Shown here: positions 1 through 9,944 of the stretch, piece by piece | How the letters are laid out: each line of letters starts with the position of its first letter | Position numbering within the stretch: position 1 is the stretch's first letter | Origin: Neisseria zoodegmatis | Lineage (GTDB): Bacteria; Pseudomonadota; Gammaproteobacteria; Burkholderiales; Neisseriaceae | DNA: 64,000 nucleotides | Direction: 5' to 3' | Assembly (NCBI RefSeq): GCF_900187305.1 | Contig: NZ_LT906434.1 | Location: 1,860,001-1,924,000, forward strand | Notes under the pieces: generated by a model | Told to the model about the DNA's origin: nothing | Databases searched by the model: none | What the model saw: the letters and a program-made list of their open reading frames with translations, nothing else | Position numbers and translations under genes: made by a program

Positions 1-1
1 G

Positions 2-844
<843 letters not shown>

Positions 845-864
845 GGCGAATCCTTATAACGAGA

Positions 865-898
865 GAGGCCGTCTGAAAAAAGATTTTCAGACGGCCTC
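865..898. terminator. Inverted DUS pair, bidirectional terminator
   Basis: Perfect 15-bp arms (GAGGCCGTCTGAAAA and its complement) with a four-base loop, between the convergent hemF and EamA genes. The A/T tracts inside the arms allow termination in both directions. Each arm is a complete AG-DUS. Confidence 0.85.
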
Positions 899-919
899 AA
901 TAATATTTACCTCAAACCA

Positions 920-1795
920 CTATATGCCCAACCAGCCCGATACCACCGGCCAGTAAAACAAACAGCCTATCGCGCACACCGCCACCACGATACCGGCCGC
1001 ATTGATGGTGCTGATTTTTTCTTTAAACGCCAACGCACCCACCAGCGTGCCCAACACAATCACACCGATGTTCATGCCAGCAAACACCAGCGTAGGGTTG
1101 CTGCTCATTACCTGATGCGCCCGTACATAAGTAAAAATGTTGGCAAAATTCAAACAGCCCAACACCAAGCCGCCCAGCACGCCCGCCGCAGTCCATTTGG
1201 TTGATTTGGAAAACAGATACGCAAACATCAGCACCGCCGCCAAACAGAAAGCAATCAACAAGTTGCCCGAAAAAGCCGTGCCACTTTTCGCCACCTGTTT
1301 AAACAGAATATCAATCACGCCATAGCCCGCCCACACGCCGAGCAGCAACAGCGCACCGGCGGCGAAGCCTGCCGATTTCTTACCGCCGTCCGATTTCCAC
1401 AGCAGGCAGAACAAAGCCGTAAACGCCAGTGCCAAGCCGATCAAACGGCCTTGCGTCAACTGCTCACCAAACAGCGTAAACGATGCCGCCACCGGCAAAA
1501 ACAGCGACAGCCGCTGCGCCGCGTCCGACTTCACAATCCCCGTTTTATCTACCGCTCTGCCCATAATGATGAACACCACCGGCAGCAGCACGCCCAAAGC
1601 CGCAAACAGCCACCATGTCGGCAGATAAGCCTTCCAAGCATAAAGGTCGGGCTTGAGAAAATACATACACAAAGCAATGGCCGCGATATAGTTCACCGCC
1701 ACCGCCTGCTCGATATCGATTTTTTTAGAACGCGCCACCTTCAGCAAAACCGACACCGACACGCTGCACAGAATACTGATAATCAAATAAATCAT
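920..1795 (-). CDS. EamA/DMT-family small-molecule transporter
   Basis: Inner-membrane protein of about 291 residues with ten hydrophobic segments in two similar five-helix halves, the layout of EamA (drug/metabolite) transporters. The N-terminal helix (MIYLIISILCSVSVSVLLK) and the motif KEKIS before the last helix fit the family. The ATG at 1795 is preferred because GGTGGA lies upstream; a GTG at 1810 would add five residues. The substrate cannot be told from sequence. It stands alone and ends at the DUS hairpin shared with hemF. The 335 bases between its start and envC hold a DUS pair and a promoter-like site but no gene I can support. Confidence 0.8.
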   Translation of the reverse strand: MIYLIISILCSVSVSVLLKVARSKKIDIEQAVAVNYIAAIALCMYFLKPDLYAWKAYLPTWWLFAALGVLLPVVFIIMGRAVDKTGIVKSDAAQRLSLFLPVAASFTLFGEQLTQGRLIGLALAFTALFCLLWKSDGGKKSAGFAAGALLLLGVWAGYGVIDILFKQVAKSGTAFSGNLLIAFCLAAVLMFAYLFSKSTKWTAAGVLGGLVLGCLNFANIFTYVRAHQVMSSNPTLVFAGMNIGVIVLGTLVGALAFKEKISTINAAGIVVAVCAIGCLFYWPVVSGWLGI

Positions 1796-2030
1796 AAGGA
1801 ATACATCCACCCGTCAAAAAGCCGGAACCGCCCGCCGCCACCTGTAAAACCTATCGCAGCCGAACGCGTTTTCCGGCAGGTTCAAACCAACCGTCAGCCG
1901 CGGATTATACCCGCCGCCGCCAAAAAATGTCCTACCGCAACAAGCTCACACAAGGCCGAACCCGGCTACTTTAACCGGCAGTAACGCCCGAAAACCCAGG
2001 CGGCACCGCATGTTACATCAAGCGGCAACT

Positions 2031-2082
2031 CAGGCCGTCTGAAAAGCCAACCACCAAAGCAAGCACATTTTCAGACGGCCTG
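2031..2082. terminator. Widely spaced inverted DUS pair
   Basis: CAGGCCGTCTGAAAA at 2031-2045 and its complement at 2068-2082, separated by 22 bases. It lies upstream of the envC-like gene. It can fold as a hairpin and carries two AG-DUS, but no gene reads into it in the plus direction, so it may serve only for DNA uptake. Confidence 0.6.
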
Positions 2083-2091
2083 CCAATCCGC

Positions 2092-2097
2092 TATAAT
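2092..2097 (+). promoter_or_regulatory. Candidate -10 element for the EnvC-like gene
   Basis: TATAAT, 33 bases before the ATG at 2131. No good -35 hexamer sits 16-18 bases upstream, where the DUS arm lies. Confidence 0.45.
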
Positions 2098-2130
2098 TGC
2101 AGCTTTCATAAACCGTATCCTCCATACGCC

Positions 2131-3492
2131 ATGTCTTTCAAACCGCTGCTGCTCTCAACCGCCCTGCTCTGTTTTTCCGCCGCTGCTTTTGCCCAGCCCG
2201 AATCACCACCGGCTACGGCAGCCGAAGCCGCCGGTGACTTGAAAGACGTTCAACAAGCCATCAACGCGGCACAGGCCGATTTAAAGCAAAAACAGACCGC
2301 CCGCAAAAATGCCCGCGCCACGCTCGAGCGCACCCGTGCCGCGCTGGCAAAAGCACAGCAAGAGCTTGCCGCCGTCAACAAACAGCAAAACGACGCATGG
2401 CAAAAACTGCAAAAGCTGCAAAACGAATTAGGCCGTCTGAAAACCGAAGTAACCGGCACCAAAGCCCAGCTTGCACGCCTGCTGTCGGGCCAATACAAAA
2501 ACCGCCAGCCCAACGCCGTCGTGCTGTTTTTGAAAAACGCCGAGCCGGGCCAGAAAGCACGTTATCTGCAATACAGCCGCTACATTAACGAAGCGAACCA
2601 AAAAGTGATTCAAGATTTGGTACGCCAGCAGGGCGAGCTGCAAAAGCAGGAAGCCGCCATCGACGCCGAATTGGCACGGCTGAATAAAATCAAAGCCCAA
2701 AAACAAGCCGCGATGAGCAAACTCGGCCGCGCCAACACCGCCGCGCAACGCGAAAGCCGCCAGCTTACCGCCCAAATCGACAACCAAAACAAACGCATCG
2801 CCAACCTGCGTGAAAACGAACAGCAGCTCAACCGCCTCATTGCCGACATTGCCCGCCGCAATGCCGAAAAGCGCAGGCAGGAAGCCGCGGCGCGCAAAAA
2901 AGCCGCCGAAGAGCGTTTAGCCGCCGCTGAAAAAGCACGCAAAGCAAAAACCAAAACAGCCAAAGCGCAAAACAAAGCTGACAACAAAGCCAACAAACGC
3001 GATAACAAACCTACTCAAACCGCGCGCGCGCCGCAAGCACCCCGCTCCACCCTCACCGCCGAAGACCGCGCCTTGCAAGCCCCGGCAGAGAATGTCGAAC
3101 CGTCCGGCGGCTTCAGCCGTATGCACGGTCGTCTGAACCGTCCGGTAAGCGGCAGCATCAGCGGACGATTCGGCCAACCGCGCCCCGGCGGCGGCACATG
3201 GAAAGGCGTATTCTTCGCCACCGCCGGTGCAGCAGTGCAAAGCATCGCCCCCGGCATCGTCGCCCACGCCGGCTCGCTTGAAGGCTACGGCAATATGGTG
3301 GTCATCGACCACGGCAACGGCTATGTCAGCGTGTATTCAGGCTTGAGCGGCATTTCCGTCTCCGGAGGCAGCAGCGTCAGCGCAGGGCGAACCATCGGCA
3401 CCAGCGGCAGCCTGCCCTCAGGCGAACAAGGTCTGTATTTTGAAATCCGCCGCAACGGCCAGCAGATGAACCCCTTGTCGTGGATACGCTGA
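2131..3492 (+). CDS. EnvC-like murein hydrolase activator (coiled coil plus LytM/M23 domain)
   Basis: Probably a periplasmic activator of cell-wall amidases in daughter-cell separation. A signal peptide ends near AFAQ (about residue 22). Residues 35-270 are a long Ala/Gln/Lys/Glu-rich coiled coil, followed by a Lys/Ala-rich linker (about 270-330). The C-terminal 115 residues are an M23/LytM fold: RFGQPRPGGGTWKGVFF, GIVAHAGSLEGYGNMVVIDHG and GLYFEIRRNGQQMNPLSWI. The zinc-binding HxH of active M23 peptidases is replaced by YFEIR, as in regulatory EnvC/NlpD proteins, so it is expected to activate amidases and not cut peptidoglycan. Length (453 aa) is near E. coli EnvC (419). A DUS encodes GRLK in the coiled coil (around 2432). 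Confidence 0.88.
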   Translation: MSFKPLLLSTALLCFSAAAFAQPESPPATAAEAAGDLKDVQQAINAAQADLKQKQTARKNARATLERTRAALAKAQQELAAVNKQQNDAWQKLQKLQNELGRLKTEVTGTKAQLARLLSGQYKNRQPNAVVLFLKNAEPGQKARYLQYSRYINEANQKVIQDLVRQQGELQKQEAAIDAELARLNKIKAQKQAAMSKLGRANTAAQRESRQLTAQIDNQNKRIANLRENEQQLNRLIADIARRNAEKRRQEAAARKKAAEERLAAAEKARKAKTKTAKAQNKADNKANKRDNKPTQTARAPQAPRSTLTAEDRALQAPAENVEPSGGFSRMHGRLNRPVSGSISGRFGQPRPGGGTWKGVFFATAGAAVQSIAPGIVAHAGSLEGYGNMVVIDHGNGYVSVYSGLSGISVSGGSSVSAGRTIGTSGSLPSGEQGLYFEIRRNGQQMNPLSWIR

Positions 3493-3518
3493 CAAACCGG
3501 CTTTTGCCCGCACAAACC

Positions 3519-3576
3519 TTTTTCAGACGGCCTCAATCCAATGCTTTCATCACAGGTACAAAGGCCGTCTGAAAAA
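3519..3576. terminator. Inverted DUS pair after the EnvC-like gene
   Basis: TTTTTCAGACGGCCT at 3519-3533 and its complement at 3562-3576, with a 28-base loop. Probable terminator for the EnvC-like gene. Confidence 0.6.
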
Positions 3577-3665
3577 TGAAAAGGCATACTGTGAAACATA
3601 CCTGAAAGCCCGATCGGCAAAGCCATGACAAGCAAACTTTAAAGATTTAAAGATATGGCACAGTC

Positions 3666-3707
3666 GTCATACTCGGGCTCGACATACTCGGGCTTGACCC
3701 GAGTATC
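3666..3707. repeat. Palindromic repeat TACTCGGG-CTTGA-CCCGAGTA
   Basis: A perfect palindrome (3685-3705) preceded by a degenerate extra half. The same palindrome occurs as an inverted pair at 13514-13592 and in degenerate form at 5505-5530. The rest of the 462-base gap before ctpA (3493-3954) holds a DUS pair, AT-rich sequence and one DUS at about 3909; no gene was seen. Confidence 0.75.
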
Positions 3708-3954
3708 TAGCGTTCCGATAAGCTCAAGAGATAACCCGATCAAACCAGAGCATGACGAAACCATGACAAAAACCGTTTATCTATGCTATCTATCTGTTTC
3801 AAAATAGCACTTAAATCTTGTTTAACCTACCTGAATTAGTATTTTTTTACGCGGATAAGGTTGCCCGCCGCCGATAAATCACATAAAGTTTCGCCATTAT
3901 CCTAACAGGCCGTCTGAAAGCCTGATGCTTACAGAAGAAAGAGAAAGCAACAAG

Positions 3955-5418
3955 ATGTCTAATTCCACTTTGAAAAAAGTCGCACTCTACACACTCGGCG
4001 CCCTCAGCGGCGTTGCCTTGAGCCTGAGCGTACAGAGTTACGCCGCGGGCGAAAAAAACAACGAAGCCCTACCCGTTCAATCCATCCGCACCATGGCGGA
4101 AGTTTACGGTCAAATCAAAGCCAATTATTACCAAGACAAATCCGACGAAGACCTCATCGAAGGCGCCATGAAAGGCATGGTTGCCGGCCTCGACCCACAC
4201 TCCGAATACATGACCAAAAAAGACTACGCCGACCTGAAAGAATCCACCACCGGCGAATTCGGCGGCTTGGGCATGGAAGTGGGCGCGGAAGACGGCTTTG
4301 TGAAAGTCATCTCCCCGATTGAAGACACCCCGGCCGAACGCGCGGGCGTGAAAAGCGGCGATTTCATCGTTAAAATCAACGGCGTATCCACCCGCGGCAT
4401 GACCGTCAACGAAGCCGTGAAAAAAATGCGAGGCAAACCCGGCACCGACATCGTGCTGACCTTGTCGCGCAAAGATGCCGCCAAACCGATTACCGTGAAA
4501 ATCACCCGCGCCATCATCAAAGTGAAAAGCGTGCGCCACCACCTGCTCGAACCCGGCTACGGCTACATCCGTATCAGCCAGTTCCAAGAGCGCACCGTGC
4601 CCGCACTCAACGAATCCGCACAAGCCTTAGTGAAACAAAACAAAGGCGCGCTGAAAGGCTTGGTGCTTGACCTGCGCGACGACCCCGGCGGCTTGTTGAA
4701 CGGCGCCGTGGGCGTATCCGCTGCCTTCCTGCCTGCCGATTCCACCGTGGTCAGCACCAAAGGCCGCGACGGCAAAGGCGGCATGAGCCTGAAAGCCACG
4801 CCTGAAGACTACATGCTCTCTTCCGGCCGCGACCCGCTCTCCGGCCTGCCAGCCGAGCTGAAAACCATCCCCGTAACCGTGCTGATCAACTCAGGTTCAG
4901 CGTCCGCTTCCGAAATTGTGGCCGGTGCGCTGCAAGACCACCGCCGCGCAGTTGTGGTCGGCACCCAAAGCTTCGGTAAAGGTTCGGTGCAATCAGTCTT
5001 GCCGCTTTCCAACGGCAGCGCCATCAAGCTGACCACTTCTTTGTACTACACACCCAAAGACCGCTCGATTCAGGCGCAAGGTATCGTGCCGGACGTGGAA
5101 GTGAAAGACAAAGACCGCCTGTTTGAAAGCCGCGAAGCCGACCTCATCGGCCACATCGGCAACCCGCTCGGCGGCAAAGAAGTGAACGGCAACGATTATG
5201 TGCCGTCTGAAAGCCTGCAAGAAACGCCCGGCGCCAAAGGCAAAAAAGAGAAAGCGAAAGACGAAGACCTTTCTTCGCGCCGCATTCCCAACCCCGCCAA
5301 AGACGACCAGTTGAGAAAAGCTTTGGAATTGGTGAAATCACCCGACCAATGGCAAAAATCGCTGGGCTTGGCTGCCAAAAAACCGGCACCTAAAAAAGAC
5401 AACGGCGAAAGCAAATAA
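3955..5418 (+). CDS. ctpA: C-terminal processing peptidase (S41 family, PDZ domain)
   Basis: Periplasmic serine protease that trims or degrades exported proteins from the C-terminus. It has a signal peptide or anchor (residues 8-31), a PDZ domain (about 100-185, with GEFGGLGMEV and GDFIVKINGV) and the S41 catalytic core. The catalytic dyad is visible: Ser317 in NSGSASASEI and Lys342 in SFGKGSVQ. A Lys/Pro-rich tail follows residue 410. An upstream ATG at 3925 would add ten charged residues before the signal peptide; the ATG at 3955, after an AG-rich stretch, is preferred. The gene stands alone and ends at a strong DUS hairpin. Confidence 0.92.
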   Translation: MSNSTLKKVALYTLGALSGVALSLSVQSYAAGEKNNEALPVQSIRTMAEVYGQIKANYYQDKSDEDLIEGAMKGMVAGLDPHSEYMTKKDYADLKESTTGEFGGLGMEVGAEDGFVKVISPIEDTPAERAGVKSGDFIVKINGVSTRGMTVNEAVKKMRGKPGTDIVLTLSRKDAAKPITVKITRAIIKVKSVRHHLLEPGYGYIRISQFQERTVPALNESAQALVKQNKGALKGLVLDLRDDPGGLLNGAVGVSAAFLPADSTVVSTKGRDGKGGMSLKATPEDYMLSSGRDPLSGLPAELKTIPVTVLINSGSASASEIVAGALQDHRRAVVVGTQSFGKGSVQSVLPLSNGSAIKLTTSLYYTPKDRSIQAQGIVPDVEVKDKDRLFESREADLIGHIGNPLGGKEVNGNDYVPSESLQETPGAKGKKEKAKDEDLSSRRIPNPAKDDQLRKALELVKSPDQWQKSLGLAAKKPAPKKDNGESK

Positions 5419-5434
5419 ACCGTGATTGAAGCCA

Positions 5435-5468
5435 TCAGGCCGTCTGAAAATCTTTTCAGACGGCCTGA
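5435..5468. terminator. Inverted DUS terminator after ctpA
   Basis: Perfect 16-bp arms starting TCAGGCCGTCTGAAAA with a two-base loop. Confidence 0.85.
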
Positions 5469-5504
5469 TGATTATCCGCGCCAAGGATATAAACGCGAAA
5501 ATCC

Positions 5505-5530
5505 GTCATACCCGCGGCTTGACCCGAATA
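5505..5530. repeat. Degenerate copy of the TACTCGGG palindrome
   Basis: GTCATACCCGCGGCTTGACC followed by CGAATA matches one unit of the repeat at 3666-3707 and 13514-13592 with several changes. It lies in the 210-base gap before the DUF2062 gene. Confidence 0.5.
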
Positions 5531-5680
5531 CAACGAGCCGTAATAAAAAATCAGTTTATTTGCTATAAATTAAGTAAAACCGGCCTCGTTATTCCTGCCG
5601 ACACAAGCCGCGCTCTTGGAATATCCTCTTCCGCCTTCATCTGAAGTAATATAACGCTACTTTTCCAATATATTGCCGAC

Positions 5681-6226
5681 ATGACCGAAGAACCCCGCCG
5701 CACGTCCTACCGCCAGAAACTTCCCAAACGCGAGCAGATTTTCGCTTCGCGCTGGAGCAAACCTTTCGCCCCGCTGTTCGACAAGCCTTATTTCTGGACG
5801 CTCAACCGCCGCCAAGCTGCCGTATCGGTGGCCGTGGGGATGTTTTGCGGTTTGATGCCCGGCCCCACGCAGATGATGAGCGCGCTGATTGTGGCTTATT
5901 TTTTGCGCACCAATCTGCCTGTGGCCGTGTTTTCCACCCTTTATACCAACCCGCTGACCTACATGCCGCTTTACTACACCGCCTATAAAATCGGCTCGCT
6001 GATTTTAGGCACCAACGGCGGCGACCTGACTTTTCCCTCGTGGAGCAGCGGCCAATTTTTCTCAGAAACCCTCAGCTGGCTGGCCGGTGCAGGCAAACCG
6101 CTGCTGGTGGGTGTGCCCGTTTTAGGCACAACGCTGGCGGTAATCGGCTACTTCGCCGTGCTGGGCTTTTGGCGTCTGCGCACCGCGCGGCTTTGGCAAA
6201 AACGGAAGGAGCGCCGTGAACAATAG
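5681..6226 (+). CDS. DUF2062 domain membrane protein
   Basis: 181-residue inner-membrane protein of unknown function. After a basic N-terminus it has the DUF2062 signature: PYFWTLNRRQAAVSVAVGMF, then FCGLMPGPTQMMSA and YTNPLTYMPLYY, with two or three further hydrophobic segments. DUF2062 proteins are common in proteobacteria, and the name is the limit of what is known. It overlaps the next gene by 11 bases, so the two are probably co-translated. Confidence 0.82.
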   Translation: MTEEPRRTSYRQKLPKREQIFASRWSKPFAPLFDKPYFWTLNRRQAAVSVAVGMFCGLMPGPTQMMSALIVAYFLRTNLPVAVFSTLYTNPLTYMPLYYTAYKIGSLILGTNGGDLTFPSWSSGQFFSETLSWLAGAGKPLLVGVPVLGTTLAVIGYFAVLGFWRLRTARLWQKRKERREQ

Positions 6227-6815
6227 CAACCGCTCCCGTCTGCTTACCGACAAAGAAATCGACATGGCTCGTTTGGTGTTTTCAGACGGCATCGACTACA
6301 CCCGCGTTAAAGTGTGCCGCGGCATTCCCATGATGCCCGCCCTCAAAGTGGCGATGGTGCCCAACGGCAATATTTATTTCCCGCCCGACGATTGCCCTTG
6401 CGATTTCACCGCTTCAAAAGAGTATTACCAAGTTTGGCTCATGCACGAAATTACCCATGTTTGGCAATACCAAATGGGCTACCGCACTTGGCTGGGCGGC
6501 ATGATGCTGTCGGTCAAAGGCGGCTACATCAACCGCAAAAGCTATGCTTACCCGCCGCCCGCCGAAGTTAAATCGTTCTCCGGGCTAAACATGGAACAGC
6601 AGGCCGATTTTGTTGCCCACTATTACGCCGCGCGCTATTTGAAATGGCCGGCCTACCTGCCCAACCTGCCGCATTACGAAAGAGTGTTGGCGCCGCTGCT
6701 GCACAACCCCCGTCAAGTCTCGCTGTTGCCCGCTTATTCCAACAACCTGCCGTGGTTCGGCTGGACAAAAGACCTTTCCGAAGCCGTGAAAAAGAAATTT
6801 GCCAAACACCCCTAA
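6216..6815 (+). CDS. Vgr-related HExxH protein, possible zinc metallopeptidase
   Basis: 199 residues starting at GTG 6216, chosen because a strong ribosome site (AAGGAGCGCC) precedes it inside the end of the DUF2062 gene. HEITHVWQYQ (about residues 78-87) is an HExxH zinc motif, and NMEQQADFVAHYY (about 125) offers a glutamate as a possible third ligand. No signal peptide is seen, so it is probably cytoplasmic. Similar neisserial proteins are annotated Vgr-related or hypothetical; whether it cleaves anything is unknown. Overlap with the DUF2062 gene suggests a joint role. Confidence 0.7.
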   Translation: MNNSNRSRLLTDKEIDMARLVFSDGIDYTRVKVCRGIPMMPALKVAMVPNGNIYFPPDDCPCDFTASKEYYQVWLMHEITHVWQYQMGYRTWLGGMMLSVKGGYINRKSYAYPPPAEVKSFSGLNMEQQADFVAHYYAARYLKWPAYLPNLPHYERVLAPLLHNPRQVSLLPAYSNNLPWFGWTKDLSEAVKKKFAKHP

Positions 6816-6975
6816 GCGCCCCCAAGCGTCTGTTTAGCGCGGCACGGCTACCGTTCGGCAGTTCATAGCCGCACTCAATCACAAATAGGTATAAAATAGC
6901 GCATCCGCCCCTCAATGGCGCAACCGTTTTTCAGACGGCCTCAACCATGATGCCGTCTGAAACGCTTTAACCACC

Positions 6976-8040
6976 ATGAATCAGAACGACACAGACACTT
7001 TTCCCATCCACACCGACATCGCCGCCCCGCGCAGCAGCACCTCAGGCGTGCCGAAACACGCCCTACATCAAACCGTTTATTCTGCCGACAGCTTTTTCCA
7101 GCAAGACTACCTGTTGCAAGAAAGCGTACCCGACTTACACCGCCCCCAAGAACACGAAACCAACTGGCTGCATTTCGTCGGCATCAACGACGGCGCCCTG
7201 CTGAAAACCCTGCTCGCCCCCTACGGCATACACGATTTGGTGCTGGAAGACATCCTCAGCCGCCGCCAACGCCCGAAAATTGAAGACTACGGCCATTATG
7301 TATTCATCGCCGGCCGCGTGTACCAATACACATCGGGCAGGCTGCAATCCGATCAAGTGTATCTGATTGTGGGCGAGCAATTCGTGTTTACCTTCCAGCA
7401 GAAACCTTTGGGGCTGCTCAGCAGCATCCGCAGCCACATGGACAGCGAACACAGCGACCTGCGCAGCAAAAACGCCGCTTTTCTCGCCTACCGCATCATC
7501 GACCGTTTGATAGACGATTATTTCATCACGCTCGACCAATACGACCGCCGCGTAGAAAGCATAGACAAAACCCTGTTCAGCGCAGACAGCGGCAGCAGCG
7601 ACCTACTCGGCCGCATCCACAAACTCAAACGCGACGCCACCCGTCTGCACCGTACCCTGCAAGCCCTGCGCGACGTGCTCTACCGCCTCACCCACGGCGA
7701 CTTTGCCATTTTTAAAGGCGAACCGGTAATCTACCTGCGCGACGTGTACGACCACACCATGCAGCTTACCGAATCGCTCGACGCCTCGCGCGACACCGTA
7801 TCGAGCATGATGGACGTGCATTTATCGTTCCAATCCAACCGCCTCAACCAGCAAATGCGCATGCTTACCGTGATTACCATTCTGTTTATGCCGCTCACCG
7901 TCATCACCGGCATTTACGGCATGAACTTTGAAAACATGCCCGAGTTGCGCTGGCATTACGGCTACTACATGGTGCTCGGCCTGATGGCCTGCGTCATCAT
8001 CGGCCTGCTCGTTTTCTTCTCGCGCAAAAAATGGCTGTAA
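6976..8040 (+). CDS. corA: CorA-family magnesium/cobalt transporter
   Basis: 354-residue divalent-cation channel of the inner membrane. The cytoplasmic N-terminal domain and long stalk helix (to about residue 290) are followed by two closing transmembrane helices. The loop between them carries the CorA signature YGMNF (about residue 313). The C-terminus ends in a basic SRKKWL, which belongs in the cytoplasm. GMN assigns the family but does not separate Mg2+ import from CorA/ZntB relatives. Stands alone; a DUS pair follows the stop. Confidence 0.9.
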   Translation: MNQNDTDTFPIHTDIAAPRSSTSGVPKHALHQTVYSADSFFQQDYLLQESVPDLHRPQEHETNWLHFVGINDGALLKTLLAPYGIHDLVLEDILSRRQRPKIEDYGHYVFIAGRVYQYTSGRLQSDQVYLIVGEQFVFTFQQKPLGLLSSIRSHMDSEHSDLRSKNAAFLAYRIIDRLIDDYFITLDQYDRRVESIDKTLFSADSGSSDLLGRIHKLKRDATRLHRTLQALRDVLYRLTHGDFAIFKGEPVIYLRDVYDHTMQLTESLDASRDTVSSMMDVHLSFQSNRLNQQMRMLTVITILFMPLTVITGIYGMNFENMPELRWHYGYYMVLGLMACVIIGLLVFFSRKKWL

Positions 8041-8043
8041 ACC

Positions 8044-8081
8044 TTTTCAGACGGCCTCAAACCCGACAGGCCGTCTGAAAA
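8044..8081. terminator. Inverted DUS pair after corA
   Basis: TTTTCAGACGGCCT (8044-8057) and its complement (8068-8081), loop of ten bases. The right arm runs into a stretch (8082-8110) resembling the core of the DUS-bounded repeat described under findings. Confidence 0.75.
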
Positions 8082-8143
8082 CCGACTTTAACAGGCTTTG
8101 CTAAAACACCAATCTAAAAAACACATCAAAAGGACACCCAATC

Positions 8144-8635
8144 ATGAGTTCAAACCACCCCGTAGAAATCCAACACGAACTGCAAATGTCGGTATTGATG
8201 ATGCCCGACATGGCCAATTTCAGCGGCAACGTACACGGCGGCGACCTGCTCAAACTGCTCGACCAAGTTGCCTACGCCTGCGCCAGCCGTTACAGCGGCC
8301 ACTACTGCGTAACCCTCTCCGTCGATAAAGTAACCTTTAAAGAACCCATTCATGTGGGCGAACTCGTTACCTTTTTCGCCAGCGTCAACCACGTCGGCCG
8401 CACCTCAATGGAAGTCGGCATCCGCGTCGAAGCCCAAAACATCCGCGAACGCACCGTGCGCCACACCAACAGCTGCTTCTTCACCATGGTTGCCGTTGAA
8501 AACGGCCGCCCCGTCGCCGTACCCCCGCTCGAATTGAAAACCGAAGAACAACGCTGCCGTTTCGAAGCCGCCGAGCAACGCAAAAAACTGCGCCTGCAAG
8601 CCGACAACGTCAGCAGCTGCAGCTCGTGCGGCTAA
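8144..8635 (+). CDS. Hotdog-fold acyl-CoA thioesterase
   Basis: 163 residues, probably hydrolysing acyl-CoA to free acid and CoA in the cytosol. The hotdog/4HBT signature is clear: FSGNVHGGDLLKLLDQVAYA (about 25-45), where the aspartate is the usual catalytic residue, then SVDKVTFKEPIHVGELV and the strand ending HTNSCFFTMVAV. It resembles the YciA/BACH group. The last residues CSSCSSCG form a cysteine-rich tail not expected for the enzyme, possibly metal binding or incidental. Start follows AAGGACACCC. Confidence 0.87.
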   Translation: MSSNHPVEIQHELQMSVLMMPDMANFSGNVHGGDLLKLLDQVAYACASRYSGHYCVTLSVDKVTFKEPIHVGELVTFFASVNHVGRTSMEVGIRVEAQNIRERTVRHTNSCFFTMVAVENGRPVAVPPLELKTEEQRCRFEAAEQRKKLRLQADNVSSCSSCG

Positions 8636-8659
8636 ACACCTGCCGCATAAAACAAACTC

Positions 8660-8686
8660 AGGCCGTCTGAAACGTTCAGACGGCCT
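8660..8686. terminator. Inverted DUS pair after the thioesterase
   Basis: Twelve-base AG-DUS arms with a three-base spacer. Confidence 0.75.
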
Positions 8687-8734
8687 CAAACTGTATTAAA
8701 ATAGACCCCTTTCCCAACCCACCGTAAGCTGCTC

Positions 8735-9526
8735 ATGGCACACCACCCCTACCGCCGCCTGCGCGCCCAACAAACCGCGCTGTCCGAAGTCGGCATTTCC
8801 GAATCCGGCAACATCCGCTCGCTGCACTTAGGCAGCAGCACCGTGCAAAGCTCCATGAACCTCGACCATCCTGCCGAGCTGGTGCTTTCATACAGCCGCG
8901 CCATGATGGGCTGGCTGCTGTTTGCCGAGCAGCCCCCCGCGCACATCACCCAAATCGGCTTGGGCGGCGGCTCGTTTGCCCGCTGGATAGACGCCTATCT
9001 GCCCGAAACCCGCCAAACCGCCATCGACATCAACCCCCAAGTTATCAACGTCGCCCGCAGCCTGTTTGAGCTACCCTTTGAAGACGAACGCTTCGAAATC
9101 ATCGAAGCCGACGGCGCCGAATACATCAAAACCCTGCGCGGCAGCACCGACGTTATCCTCACCGACGGATTCGACGGCCACCAAATCATCGACGCCTTGG
9201 TCGAAGAACCCTTCTTCCAAGACTGCCGCCAAGCACTCTCGCCCAACGGCATTTTCGTTACCAACTGGTGGAGCGGCGACAGACGCTACCAACGCTTTGT
9301 CGAACGCCTGCTCAACGTCTTCGAAGGCCGCGTACTCGAGCTGCCCGCCGAAAGCCACGGCAACGTCGCCGTGATGGCCTTCCAAAGCAGCCCCAAAGAA
9401 CAACGCCTCGACAACCTGAAAAAACGTGCCGACAAACTCAGCAAGCAATACGACCTCGACTTCAAACGCATGCTGTCCGAGCTGAAAGCCGGCAACACCA
9501 ACAACGGCAAACACTTTTACCTCTAA
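8735..9526 (+). CDS. Spermidine synthase-like methyltransferase-fold protein
   Basis: 263 residues related to polyamine aminopropyltransferases. The nucleotide-binding loop ITQIGLGGGSFARWI (about 70-84), the acidic strand end TAIDINPQVINVAR, and DVILTDGFDGHQ in place of the usual DVIIVDSSDP are visible. No speD or other polyamine gene is adjacent, and the weak match around the catalytic aspartate leaves the substrate open. The C-terminal 40 residues are basic and helical. A DUS follows the stop. Confidence 0.65.
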   Translation: MAHHPYRRLRAQQTALSEVGISESGNIRSLHLGSSTVQSSMNLDHPAELVLSYSRAMMGWLLFAEQPPAHITQIGLGGGSFARWIDAYLPETRQTAIDINPQVINVARSLFELPFEDERFEIIEADGAEYIKTLRGSTDVILTDGFDGHQIIDALVEEPFFQDCRQALSPNGIFVTNWWSGDRRYQRFVERLLNVFEGRVLELPAESHGNVAVMAFQSSPKEQRLDNLKKRADKLSKQYDLDFKRMLSELKAGNTNNGKHFYL

Positions 9527-9596
9527 ACCGCCGCAGGCCGTCTGAAAGCGAACTTTAAAGAACTTCGCTAAAACGCCCGCCGCAGAAAGTACCATT

Positions 9597-9929
9597 ATGA
9601 CTTACTTCAACCGCCACCTCTTTATCTGTACCAACGCCCGTCACGACACCTGCAAACAAAGCTGCAACGACAACGGCGAAGGCACCGCAGCCGTCGATTT
9701 TCTCAAAGGCAACGCCAAAAAAATGGGCTTGATCGGCCCCGGCAAACTGCGCATCAGCAGCACAAGCTGCCTCGGCCGCTGCGAATCCGGCCCCGCCATG
9801 GTGATTTATCCCGAAGGCCGCTGGTACACCTACGTTGATGAAGAAGACTTGCAAGACATCCTCTGGCAAGACCTCGCCGGCGGAGAAGCCGTAGAACGCC
9901 TACTGATTGATCCGCCCGAGTCTGCATAA
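9597..9929 (+). CDS. Thioredoxin-like [2Fe-2S] ferredoxin
   Basis: 110-residue cytosolic electron carrier. Cysteines lie in CTNARHDTCKQSC (11-23) and SSTSCLGRCESGP (about 55-67). That spacing, with GPGKLRISSTSCLGRCESGP as the second cluster loop, is typical of thioredoxin-fold [2Fe-2S] ferredoxins related to NuoE. Its partner is not evident; the neighbours are an aminopropyltransferase-like gene and a hydrolase. Confidence 0.85.
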   Translation: MTYFNRHLFICTNARHDTCKQSCNDNGEGTAAVDFLKGNAKKMGLIGPGKLRISSTSCLGRCESGPAMVIYPEGRWYTYVDEEDLQDILWQDLAGGEAVERLLIDPPESA

Positions 9930-9944
9930 ACCCCAAATACCGAC

